64,000 bases of DNA from Knoxdaviesia capensis (Eukaryota; Ascomycota; Sordariomycetes; Microascales; Gondwanamycetaceae): assembly GCA_001510575.1 (NCBI GenBank), contig LNGK01000008.1, positions 1,314,340 to 1,378,339 of the forward strand. The letters run 5' to 3'. Below the pieces are notes generated by a model. The model had not been told where the DNA came from, ran no database searches, and saw nothing but the letters and a program-made list of their open reading frames with translations. The first letter of the stretch is position 1. Each line of letters opens with the position of its first letter. Below are positions 48,107 to 59,783 of the stretch, in pieces. Made by a program: the position numbers and the translations under genes.

Positions 48107-48124
48107 NNNNNNNNNNNNNNNNNN
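48107..48124. other. Assembly gap (18 N)
   Basis: Eighteen unknown bases between a G run after A-rich sequence and another G run. Real length is unknown. Confidence 0.98.
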
Positions 48125-48697
48125 GGGGGGGGCGGCGGCCATGAGGCTGAAGAAAGACATCCCCAGAAAGAAACGAAAGTGAGTTGATGCAAGCATGGCC
48201 GGGAATCCTACAACTTTTCCCACCCAAGATCACCGGGGTCCTCGCTTCTCTGCTGGAGGAATGGAGCATCACGAGGTTGAGCTGGGGGTGTGTGGTCGTT
48301 AGGCGCGCGACCACCTTCTCCTGCTGATGGCGATTTTATCTTCATGGGTGTTTGGACCCGGGTGCAACAGTACTGTACAGTACAAGCGGCTGTCCATACC
48401 CGTAGCCGCAATATTCTGCCCAACACCGGCCATCGACATTGCGTTCACCTGCGAGCACCCGCGCCACGCGTGCTGCACACCTGGTCACCCGCGGCAACCT
48501 ACCAAGCTACCCGCCCGCACATCCTGCGTATACTGTTCCAACGTGGCTCCTATTCCGCGCGTGGTGTTGACACTCTCGCCTCCATTCCCAGGACGGCAAT
48601 GCTGGAGAGACAGTACCCGGTAGTTAGCTGTTCTTCTTTTGCCGCCCGCACCCGATGCGTGGCCAGTATGCATCGGGTACTGCACACATAACACACG

Positions 48698-48700
<3 letters not shown>

Positions 48701-48734
<34 letters not shown>
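48701..48734. repeat. (CA)17 microsatellite
   Basis: Thirty-four nucleotides of uninterrupted CA. Confidence 0.95.
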
Positions 48735-48735
<1 letters not shown>

Positions 48736-50143
48736 CTTCCCGCAAAATGAGGCCCTGTCACAAGCTACACGCGAGAGAGCGGCTGTGGCACAATGCTCAC
48801 GTGCGGTTGGGGACCAACATGTCAAACGCTGCTCACACCATCTGGGCTTGGCCCTCCTGGCAAAAGACCACGAGGAACGACAAGGGGGGGTGGGACAGAG
48901 GGACAAATACCGCAAAAAACAGCTAGAGCTAAAAACATCGTCAAAGGTTCCGGTCTGCTGCGTACAGAAAAGAAAACAATAAAATCAAAATTGAATTGGC
49001 TGGTGTTCCCAGCGCGCAATTATCCCCCTCTGTCTCTGTGTGCCCCGTGCTTTTCCTTTTCCTCGCAATATCGCCTAGGGGAGGGTGTGCAACATCTCTA
49101 ACTCTCACGTTTGCCAATGACGGCTCATATAATCTTGATTTCTAACGTGTTCGGCGTGTCCGTCAGGCTAGCGCCTCCCCCCCCGTCATCCTCGTCTCCT
49201 GAATCCTGCTTCTGTGGTGCTTCTGGAAACTTACCCAGAACAGGCAAGGAGACAAATCTTATGATGTAAATCTTCATTCCTTCTCGACCTTGACCGCCTT
49301 GGCCAATTTTCTAGCTCGGACGAGAATGAATTGGGGAGGCAAAAAGCCCCCCTTTCTAGGCGATATTGTCCAATCGTCGTTTATTGAACTTCGCTCGGCT
49401 TGGGTTCTAACGGTTTTCTAGTCAGCCCGCTAAGGAAATTCCATCGGTCGGTGCTAGAGAGAACGAAAAGACTTTAAAACGGCGAACACAATACGCCACC
49501 GTCGGCACTAAGGCTAAATAAGACAGACTCTTGTTTAGACTCGGAACTAGCCTGGAAGGGCAATGGAAGACCTGAAGAACATTGCTAAGGCGTTTTACCG
49601 TAACCACCAAGGAAAGAACATAGACCGTTCAACTTATGACGAAGGCCGTGGTCCCCCGGTGAGACCGGCTTATTTCCTCCTGTGGCCTATAACCCACCGT
49701 CGGGTTTCCTCGGCTTGGCCCTGAAGTCCCTGCCGGCAACTACATGTGCATATTCCATATTCCTTCTCTCCGAAAGGAGGCTGAGCATCGCCGCGTGGTT
49801 GACAGGTCCACCGATATACCCTTTTCTTCTTCCCTGAAGCCCTGTTATGCAGGACATCTTTTCCCGCGTGTCCGCTACTAACTTCAACACCATGTGCCCA
49901 GAATCAGACCATAATTAGGACCCCTCCCTCTCAGATGAAACCCCGGCTAGTGAACCCTGACGGCAGAGGGCGGAACGACAGGACAAACAGGCAATATTTC
50001 ACGTAAACACACGCACACGTCTGCATCTTTCCAACTCGTTCTTCCCGGTCCTGCTGTGTTCCGCCGTAGAGACCCGGCCACCACATGCCGTGGCCCAATG
50101 TTTCATGTACGAATGGGGCGTCCGAGAGAGTAAGAAAGACGGC

Positions 50144-50167
50144 GAGAGAGAGAGAGAGAGAGAGAGA
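50144..50167. repeat. (GA)12 microsatellite
   Basis: Twelve uninterrupted GA units. Confidence 0.95.
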
Positions 50168-52017
50168 CATGCGTCTCCCCCCCCGGCTTCCCCGTCAAAC
50201 CACACGAGCTGTGTAGCCAATTACACCGGCATGGCTTATCTCTGCATCACCATGATTGGGGGTTGGTTCTGCAGCCCGGCGCGGCCGTTTTGTGCTTCTT
50301 GTTCCACTGCTTCTGCCCATCATCGCCGAACTGCAGGACTGCGGCAAGATTGTCCGACACATCGTGAGGCCGCAGAAGTCAGTACAGGGCCATATCCACT
50401 CACATATGGAGAACACAGACACACACGTCGGCTGTTAGTCTACGGGGCACTTCGTTTGTTTCTGGACTATCAGTGTGTCTGAGTGTTTCCCCATCGGATC
50501 TCACATCGTGTGTGTGTGTGTGCTGCAGGCAAAAGCACTCACGCACATACCACCCCGAAACAGACACTGCGCTAAAATCCACGTGGGAATTAAACATGAT
50601 TCTCCAATGCCGCCGTGGCGTCAATTTCCTTTTTTGGGGGGATTTTTTCTCTGTCGATTTTTCTTTTTTCCATGGCTCCCTTGCGGGTGATCTGTGCAAA
50701 ATGAGGAAAACGAGTCTCTCTCTCCCCCCGTGCTGCGTAGTGTGGTGCAGGCTCCCGTGGGAGGACGTTAAGCAATCATACGACCTATTTGTCGACAAAC
50801 GAAGAGCACCGGCAGTTTGCTGTTCTGGCACATTCAGAAACAACAGCAACCGCCAACACGCAGAGCATGTGGAACCGAGTGCGACTTCCACTCCCAGGGC
50901 CTGGTTTTGCAGGATGTGAGTCGGTCGGGGTGGGAGGGAATGACCAGGGCCGCCCAAAATAGATACCACATGGCAAGCCGGACCAAACCAGGTCGCGTAG
51001 AAAAAAAGAGACAAGCCAAGTCGTGGGGCGTCCGATCAACCCGTCAAAGAGTATACAACGGAACAGGAACGCAGATAAAATGTACTGTAAACAGAAAACA
51101 CACATACAGACACACACACACGGGATACTTGGTCATCTGGGAGGTCACTCACTTTAGAAAACGGATGTGAGGGTTGAATAGATTGTCTATTTATACACCC
51201 AGACTGTGTATATATTACACGCGGAATAGGGCACCGGCCGGTGCTGAGACAGGCTTGACAAATCCGCGCTATATATTACTTTGCATAGACGATGATGAGT
51301 TGAGAGAATGTGTTGCGTGGGCCGCGAAGGAATTCCGCCTTTCGCTTCTAAGGAAGCCTGGCTGGTCCCTTTTCCGGCGAGATGGCGTCGGCTCCGGAAC
51401 CCACGATATCGTCGAGCCTTGGTGCCTTGCCTTCCACTAGTTAGTCTCCTCTACTCAGTCGCCAACCCCGGTCTCACAAAACACCACCCTAGACAAGAAC
51501 CTCCAATCTATTTCAAGTGTTGGGCGGCTTTATTCCTCTGTCAATTTATTGCATCAGTGCCCACCGTCTTTCACCGTCTTGTCAATTTGCACTATCGTGC
51601 ACTTTGGCCCCCGCATGGATGAACGGCTGACAGCTAGGACAAGCCAGACGAATTTTGTGGGCTGCAAGGAAGACGAGCGGCGTGTTTCTCTTCCCACATG
51701 GCCGCCCGATCATGGCCCCAGTGTTTCTTTTTCCCGCCTTTTTCTTTTTCTTTTCTTTTTCTTTTCATTTTCTTGTGGTTCTGCCTGGAGCGAACTTTTC
51801 GACCTGCGTGCGGGCGGGGCGTGCTATGTACAGTACGCAGATAGGTATTTGAGGTCGGCCGGTTGCTGCCAAGCGGAAGAGACAGTCGTGATGCCATCTT
51901 CTGCGAGGTTGCCTGGCAAGAACAAACTCTCCAGACGTGGTGGATAAATTATCCCCCCACAACTGTAGATGGCATACACAAATCTCTCCAGTCGTCCCGC
52001 ATATGTTCAAGTCGTCT

Positions 52018-52020
<3 letters not shown>

Positions 52021-52049
<29 letters not shown>
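52021..52049. repeat. (AT)n microsatellite
   Basis: Twenty-nine nucleotides of AT, followed by a CTGTATATATAGTATATAC stretch that extends the alternating pattern. Confidence 0.95.
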
Positions 52050-54395
52050 CTGTATATATAGTATATACTCATGTAGTCCGAGATTGAAACGTGCTGGAAG
52101 TCGCCCTCCCATGCATCCTGTAGTGATACGACCACACAACTTGTGCGGTTTCCAAGTGAGGATTGCAGACAGTATATAAGAATGCCGTCTCCATACGTTT
52201 ATGGCGCGCGCAAGAAGCCTCGGCAGCACGGAAGATTGCCGGACAACAGCCAGCAGCAACGATCACCACAAGGGGAAGATCAAGTCTTCTGTTCTCTATT
52301 TACTCTAAGGTCCAGCAGGGTCTTGGTAGTGAATAGTAAAGCATAAGTTTACTGTACATGGAAGGTCCGGCGGTTGGTGCCCGTGCATAGCAAAAAACGT
52401 GGCTTCCTGGCCGACTCAGGGTGCAGTCCGGAGAAAAGTCGATCCCGAGCAGGGAGCGTCCTTGGAACGATGCCCGGAAGGGGAAATGCAGTCGTGGGCC
52501 GAAGTTTCCCACCTGTCTCCAATCGCCCTGCTGGTTTCACATCCACGCAAGTCCGGGACTACTAACCAGCAGGTCTCTCCACACAGAACGATGATCACTC
52601 ACTGCTAGTACACCACATCCCGAGACAGGCAAATTGCAGACTCCAAGTGGCTTCCTCGATAGTCTGTGTACGTGGGTACTGGATATTATGGGTGTCCGTT
52701 CCCCAGCCAAATGGGGCCGATTTTGCGTGCGGTGTATACATACTATTGCCGCCATTACTTATATCGCCGTCAGTGCATCGCCGATCAAGAATCTTGGCAA
52801 AGGCAGATATACAGTACTGTACTCGTACAGGATAGAGTCAGTGTGCAAGTCTGGGCCGAGATAGTTTACTTGGCTGAGCGTGCGTCAATGGGGACTTTTA
52901 AGAGCGCTGCTGGTTCTCGTTTCCTCTTCTTCCTGATAGTCTGGTCAGAAAACATGACGCGCAAACTATAGCACGGAATCGTATGTTTTTCTATTCCTTC
53001 GCCCTCAACCGGCGGGTTCCACATCACGCAGTCAAAACGGCAATACTAGACCCCAAGAGGCTTAGGACAGCGCCCCACGAGGGAACAGAAGGACTTATTC
53101 GACTCGGGCTGTGGAGGAGTCACCACAAAACGAGGAAGAAAAACAGCACTCCAGCTTGCCAGCTGGCTCGCCATGCGATTTTCCCGACCGCCTCGAACGC
53201 AAGACACTATGTCCAAGCTGTCCGCTATAGAGGTCTATCCATAAAGATCTCCATAGAAAAACCCCAAAACCACCAGAGCCCGTACCCGTAGTGGCTTCCC
53301 ACATCGTCTCCATCGAACAGTTACAGTACTGTACCGTGCGTCTACACGCAATACCACAAAATGCCGTCCATGTACATACAGTACAATACTACAATATACG
53401 TCCGTAGCACGTTACGTACTAGCTCTATGTGGAATCGCGACCATTTTCCGGGGCGGGCTTGAACGGAACGGCGCTCCTGTTTTTCCATATACGGCCACTT
53501 TATTGCTGCCACTTGATCTCGCTTTCTCCTTCTCTCTTTTGTTTTCTTCCATCCCTTTTTCTTTCTTTTTTTCTTCTTCTTTTTTTCTTCTTTTTTTTTC
53601 TTCTTTTTTTTTTCTGGCTGGTCAATCCCTGGCACGCCACTCTGTAGCCGATACCAGCATGAGCATGAATAGATAGCGCCAAAAAGACCCAAAACGTGTG
53701 CGTGTGCATTGAACGAGCGAGCCGTGCCTGTTTAGCTTGAACCGCAACGTGTAAGGTGTTCCCTGTTTCAATCCTTCAGCTTTGAAAGAGAGGGATGAGG
53801 GGCGGCTAGATATAGACAGTCAATGTGGTGGTCAGATAAAAATCGGGAGACTCCCTTTGCTACATACCGGTTTGTCCGCTTGTACGGAAGGTTCAACGTG
53901 GTTCCCGAGTTTTAGGTTCCTTCTTCTTTCGTATCGACGCAGAAAATCGCATAGATCTAGTATATAAGTGCATGAAAAGCCCAGAGGAACCTAAGCTACC
54001 GGCTCCCTCTGACTCTCTTTCTCTTTCTTCTCTTTCTTTTTACCCTGCAGCTTCTTCAATTTTGTTCAGCTATCCATTCAATTGTCTTTTTATTAAGAAA
54101 CCGCCTTCATTTTGTTCTGTTCGTTTCGATCGCTAGCAACCGCACGATTCCAATCCAAACACCTGGACCCGACACAGGCCACACTCTAACAGCCACTTCC
54201 GAACCACGGCAACAAATATACGTACAACACACAAAAACCACAAGCCCACTTTCGCGAACCAGGACACTCTCGTCAAACAGGGCCAGAAAAATCATTACCT
54301 GTCGTCTCACAACGACCTTGCAGATCCGGTTTCCACAGTATACGGGAACCCCCCCGGGACTTCGAAGATCACGAGCACTGAGTTGAAAACGCACC

Positions 54396-54419
54396 GAGAG
54401 AGAGAGAGAGAGAGAGAGA
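54396..54419. repeat. (GA)12 microsatellite
   Basis: Twelve uninterrupted GA units followed by an A run. Confidence 0.95.
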
Positions 54420-56987
54420 AAAAAAAAAGAAGAAAAAACCACCCAAACAACCACCCGATACTTGGTTCCCAGTCGATCATCTCTGGTCTATCTTCACACA
54501 CCGTGGTGACCTGTTGTCGACACACTCGCCACCGGTTTCAGGACTCTTCAAAAACACATGTGAGTTGAAACAAACACCTGCTGTGTTTCTGCAGTTCCAT
54601 TTTCCACTCTGTTTCAACTTTTTGAGCTTGGCTGGGCAAGGGCCACCACCATCACCGCCAATGTCACATTCTCTCTCGCTCTTTTGGTCTTTCCAGAGTC
54701 TGGAATTTCCCATCTTCCATGCGCCCTTCTAGAATTCCCGCCCGTTCCCTGTCTTGCTGCCCTTTCCAAACTGTCTTCTGGTGTGCCGGTACCGTATTTC
54801 TCCCCAACCGGTTCCTGTCATGTGTCGTTCGTTTGTCTGTCCAGCGTAGTTCGTTCGGAAAGGCCAGCGGTAAGCGTGGCATTGGAATCCGTGTTACATT
54901 GTTCCCATGGGCCCAGCTGGCCACGTTTTCTCTGTTGATTGTAACGTCGGTCTGAAGTTTTGCTACTGGCCGTCCGTTGCTTCATTACCTGCTTCGGGAT
55001 TTTAGGAAGTAGCTGCGTGATCATCTACCAAAGTCCCATCTACCGCACCATCACCTCGCTCCCGTTTTCTTTGCTTGTGTCTCCCCGTATGTACATTTAT
55101 GTGCCTGTCCAGTGTGTCCTGCATCTGCCGTCCCTGGGCGTTTTCGGGATCCCAGCGTCTGTTGCTCCGGTGGTCGGGCGGCCACCGGACTCTATCCCTC
55201 TACAACATGTTCCGTGTAGCCCACACGGCGTTATGCACCACCACCAGCCCTCCTGTCCAATCCCGTTCGCGTTTCCCCCATCTGCGTGGCTGTTTGGTGT
55301 CACCGCCACTGCATGCCGCCCATACGAGAGACTACAGCAGCAGCAGCACACACTCCGTTCCGCACTACACGGCTACACAGACGCGACTAAAAACACGCAG
55401 GCCACACACTCGCGCCGGTTCGCTTCTGCCTGTGTCCTTCAAGTACTATGTGCAGCAAGGCGCAATAGCTGTCGCGAGGGCCTGTGGCTTGCTCTTTTGT
55501 TTGGGGGGGGGGGTGGCTTGCCAGTAATTGGTTCGTTCCTCTCAAGTGTGGATCACCAGGCTCTCCTCGCCTTAGCCCTCTCTTTCTCTCTCCTCTTTTT
55601 TTTTTCGCCCCCCCTTTTTCTCACCCATCTCCACATATTTTCCGAGCTGTTATATGCGTCCGACACGTTTTTTCCTTGCTCTACCCTATTCCTGCGACCA
55701 TGGGCAAAACCATAGAGACCAGGGGGGGTTGCGCCGTACCAGAAAGCCCCATCAGACGCTCTCAACAGAAACCACTGGTTGGCCCAGATTATTAACCGGA
55801 AAAGGCTTCCTGCAGTTTTCACACGTGGAAAACAGGTGCCGCTTCCTCAAGCTTGCCTCCCATATTTTTCCACCACGCGGTTCTCTTGCCTGCATCAGAA
55901 ACACGGAAGCAGCACGACCAGGGCTTAGAGGAACCACTTGCGCTCACGGCCTTTATCGGAGTTCGCGATATCTTCCTTTTCTTCTCACCATCACCGTCGA
56001 TTCTGCTGCGTTCTGCGTGTGTATGTGTACGACACTCGCTCGCGGTACCATCACCACAACTGAAGAGACCTGCATAACTCAACAATCAATTCTTCGTTGT
56101 TAGAGCTTTCAAGGTATGTTCACTTCTATTTCTCTTTTTTTTTTCTCCCAGTCAATTCATCTTTTCTCGTTCTCGTGTTTGACTCCCAATATCCCCATTT
56201 CCCGTTGTGTTCAAGCACTTTTGCCCCCATTTCACTTTGGCTGAGCCGGCCAGTCCGAAAGTTCAATCCGCTTTATCATGGTCGCTTATTCTGGCGCTCA
56301 CATTCTTGTCACCATCACCTCCAAATGGTTCCACCACTCCTCTTCGTTTATGCCTCTTCGCTTGCCTGCCCTCTCTGAAAACCAAGCATATGTTCTCGGG
56401 CATCGTTTAAACCCCGGCAAGTGCTTCGGCGAGTGGTGGACTCCTATCATGCAAGGTCTCCGCTATTAACGCCCCCAGTGCCCTTCGCTTGCAATTTTCC
56501 CTTGTCGGCCTTCCTTTCGCTTTTCAAACCTCGTGTGTTGGTGCAGGCAGGCTTTGACCCACTGAACAACAGAAGTGTGTAGGACGTGTTTAGGGGACGG
56601 CTAGTGCTGCGTCCTGCTGCATCATCAGAGAGGCACAGAAGATTGCAATGTGGAGCCCTCTGAAATATTCCAGCCAGCACCAACCTTAGCCGGGGTTAGA
56701 CACTGGTGAATAGGTCTTGGCCATGCAACCTAGGGCCCCATCCCACTTCCAGCACAGCCGCCGATACCTCGAGTCGCAGACTCCGGGTGAGTTCAAGCTC
56801 TCCCAAACCGTGGCACTCGTTCCGGGGCCATTCTCCGGTCGAAGGAAAGAAAACAAGCTTGGAGTGCCACATGGCATTTTTCCCACTTAAGCAAGGCTTG
56901 ATTCTCTTGTTCCCTCTCCTTTTATTCCATGTGGAATCATCGTTAAATGCCCGACTTAGGCCGCGTTCCATCGGTCCACGGAGTGTT

Positions 56988-57007
56988 ACTGTACTGTACA
57001 GTACAGT
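56988..57007. repeat. Perfect 20-nt palindrome built from GTACTG/CAGTAC
   Basis: ACTGTACTGTACAGTACAGT equals its own reverse complement. It is the longest member of a motif scattered through the gene-poor DNA of the window. Confidence 0.95.
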
Positions 57008-59783
57008 TCAGGAGGCCTTCCTAAGTAAGGGGGTGTTCTCATCCTTCTTTATTTCTGTCTGAGATGGCCAACTCAAACGTTGAGTTGTCTCTCGCAAGCA
57101 TGGTTCAGACACAAGCATTCCCACGAAACTCTTTCCTTTTTGCTCGACTGTGGGCCGGGCCTTTCCATACACAGTCCGATTCCACGCCCGCCCTAGGATG
57201 TGACCAGTCTGGCCGGTCCGACTTGTGTCCGACCGAGACGGCCACATACTTCCCCCCCTTCGTGGGAGTATTTTCATCCGGCTTGATTCTTATATATGCA
57301 GACCAAAAGAAAACATCATGTTACCTCAGGACAATGATGACGTGGTTATTATATGAAAATCAGGTCAGTTTGGGAATGCTCTGCCGTTGGTCCAAGCAAC
57401 TAGTAGTTGAAGATACCGCCTTAAATGTGGCATCCATTGGCCAGCCGATATCTCGAAAACCGGCCGCCAAAAACAAGCGGTGATAAGATCGTCTGCCTCC
57501 AGATATGCGGCTCGGCAAAAGAACAGGAACCAGCCCAGCTGGCTGCAAGAAGAAAACGTGTGAGAAACTAAGGCATGAAGAAAATGTGGTTTGAGGCAAA
57601 GTAAATTCCCCGAGCCACGAGGTTTTTCACAACGCCCCCCCCTCCCCTTGCCGAAATTACAGGCCTACCAAACTTTTTCTCTTCCGTGCTTCTTCTCTCT
57701 TCTTTCTGTTCGCTTCTTTCGGAACATGGGAAATTTCCCTCCGCAGACTAGAAACCCTGAAAGCTGAATAAAATCATCTTATTCAACTCAATTATACTTC
57801 TCCCCACTCTCGGATTTTCATTACCCATTCTTTTGAAAGTCCTTCCTTCACCGTGTTTTCCCCTCCCATGTGCCCGGGGACTCCTCTTTTCTGCCATATG
57901 GCGACAAGGGGCCAGCCTGGGTGTTGAGGGCGACTTTTTCTTTCGTTCTTTTTTTCTCTCTTATTTTTTTTCTGGCTGCTTTTGCCCACTTTAATCTGCG
58001 GATGATATAGTAGTCCACGTACTTTCCCACCCCCCTGAAAGATGGTCCTCAAGTGGGAGGGGCGGGCTCTCCACCATGGAATCGTGAGATTTTGTCTTAG
58101 CCGCAAGCGACGGAACAAGTCAAAAGAAGACAGCAAGGAAGAAAAAGGAGAAGCTGGGTGGTTCACCCATGCTTGGATGGCCTTCTAGAAGGCCACGTAG
58201 AAGTTGTGGTTTCTCTCCTTCCTCCTTGTTACTGCGCCCCCGTGTACCATTATCACCGTTCACCAAGATGTCCCTATTCCGGGTCAATCATGATCACTAT
58301 CGTCACAAACCCTACAACGCCAATCACCAACCCCGATGGACGAACTAGTAAAATTGCGGACTCACCAAGAGATGTCCCAACAGCCCATTGAAAGGCTTCT
58401 GTTGGCTAGAATTCCAACACCAATCCTCACCACCAGAGTTGGACTCTTCTTCTTCTCCTCTGCCAGTGGCAGCATGCAGCCCTCACCCGCCTGAACACTG
58501 GCAGGCTCATCAAGAGATAAGACGTGAGAAAATCACTGGGAAGGGCCCCCTTGAAAAAGAAAAGAAAACAAGAGGGAAGTTTTTGGTCGACCACTGTTCC
58601 AACTTCCCAGAGAGACGTCCGCCTCAGTCCTCACATTTGCGGCAGCCGGGGGGGTTTAGTGGAGAGGCAAACCCAGTATATGGGTTTTTAATCTTCACAG
58701 CTATTCCTGCCCCCAACCAGCGCCTGGGATTCACTGAGACAGAAGGGAGAAGGAACATTGCCGGTATCCCAGAAAGCCATGCTTCCATCCCGTGTTCTAT
58801 TCCGTTTTCCTTCCTCATTCCTATTTGGGGAGCAGTCGTCTCTTCGTCTGGAATATCTTTCTTTTCCACGTACCACCACAGCGTTGAACCCAAGAGAGGA
58901 AGCCCTCTCGCTCCCTGCACAAAATCTCGGTGAATGCTTCCTCTTTCTTTAGGGGACAGAATTAAGAACTCTCTCTGGGGGCGGCGCCAGTTCGCTTCGG
59001 TTTTAGTTCAGACCAAAATCCTCTGGTTCTTCCTCTTTGCACTGGCCCTGTTTTAGAGGGCCTTGGATATGCCTTGTACCTTTGTACCTCCAGGTGGAGT
59101 GGCTCTTCTATGCACACCCCTGCTGCCCTTTACACCCCCTCCCTTCTTCCCCCACCCCGGTCTGGCTTCCATGATGGAAGGATCCACTCTGGTCTCCATT
59201 GCACTTGCCATTTAGTAGCGTCCCCGGAAATCTGCTCTCTCTTTTTCTTATACGCTACACTTTCCCTCTAACACAGGAAACCCACGCAAAAAACCACCAC
59301 CATTCTACCTCTTCTTTCTTTGCTTCCCTAGTGGGTTTCTCGTCTGGCGTACCTGCCTGGGATACACAATACTAATACCATCTCCATCGCTCCTTCCGAT
59401 TTTCTTTTGCTTCCTTGGTCTCCATCTTTCCCTCCTCCTTCTTTCCTTCCTTTCGTTCTTCTATCTTTCCTGCCATCCTTCTTTTTTAGTCCTCTTTTTT
59501 TTTTTAATTTTCCTCAATATCATATATCTTCTCCGGTCTTCCTTTTTTCCCCTCTCCTCCTTTTTTTCCTCTCCTCCCTCCTCTTTTTTCTTCTTTCCTC
59601 CGTTCCTGGATTATCTTATCTCATCTACCTAATAGCAAGAGAACATTCCCCGTCACTTTCACTACATTCTTCTTCCTCCACTATCATCATCACCATCTGC
59701 CACATCTTAGCATATTCTCGTATTTATGATCCCCTCTCTTTGTCTAACACGAGATTTCTTTATTTTTCTTCCTTAATTGGTAG

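Larger units (their letters stand above)
48125..53300. other. Gene-free stretch, third part of the 21-kb gap
   Basis: It contains palindromic GTACTGTACAGTAC at 48370-48383, (CA)17 at 48701-48734, (GA)12 at 50144-50167, an (AT)n run at 52021-52049 and TACAGTACTGTA at 52810-52821. No coding region is supported. Confidence 0.55.
53301..59783. other. Long upstream region of flbA
   Basis: No gene is supported in these 6.5 kb. The plus strand becomes increasingly pyrimidine-rich toward flbA, most strongly at 59400-59640. A (GA)12 run is at 54396-54419 and a perfect 20-nt palindrome at 56988-57007. Just before the flbA start there is a good 3' splice site: CTAAC at 59744-59748, a T/C tract and TAG at 59781-59783. 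This suggests a spliced 5' leader, whose upstream exon I could not place. Confidence 0.5.

Noticed and set aside
48107..48124. Unusual structure around the N run
   Set aside because: A scaffolding gap next to homopolymers, as with the single Ns at 8635 and 43301; these are assembly marks.
54960..55715. 251-codon plus-strand frame upstream of flbA
   Set aside because: A short hydrophobic start is followed by His/Gln/Pro-rich noise and a poly-G/T section; nothing links it to a gene.
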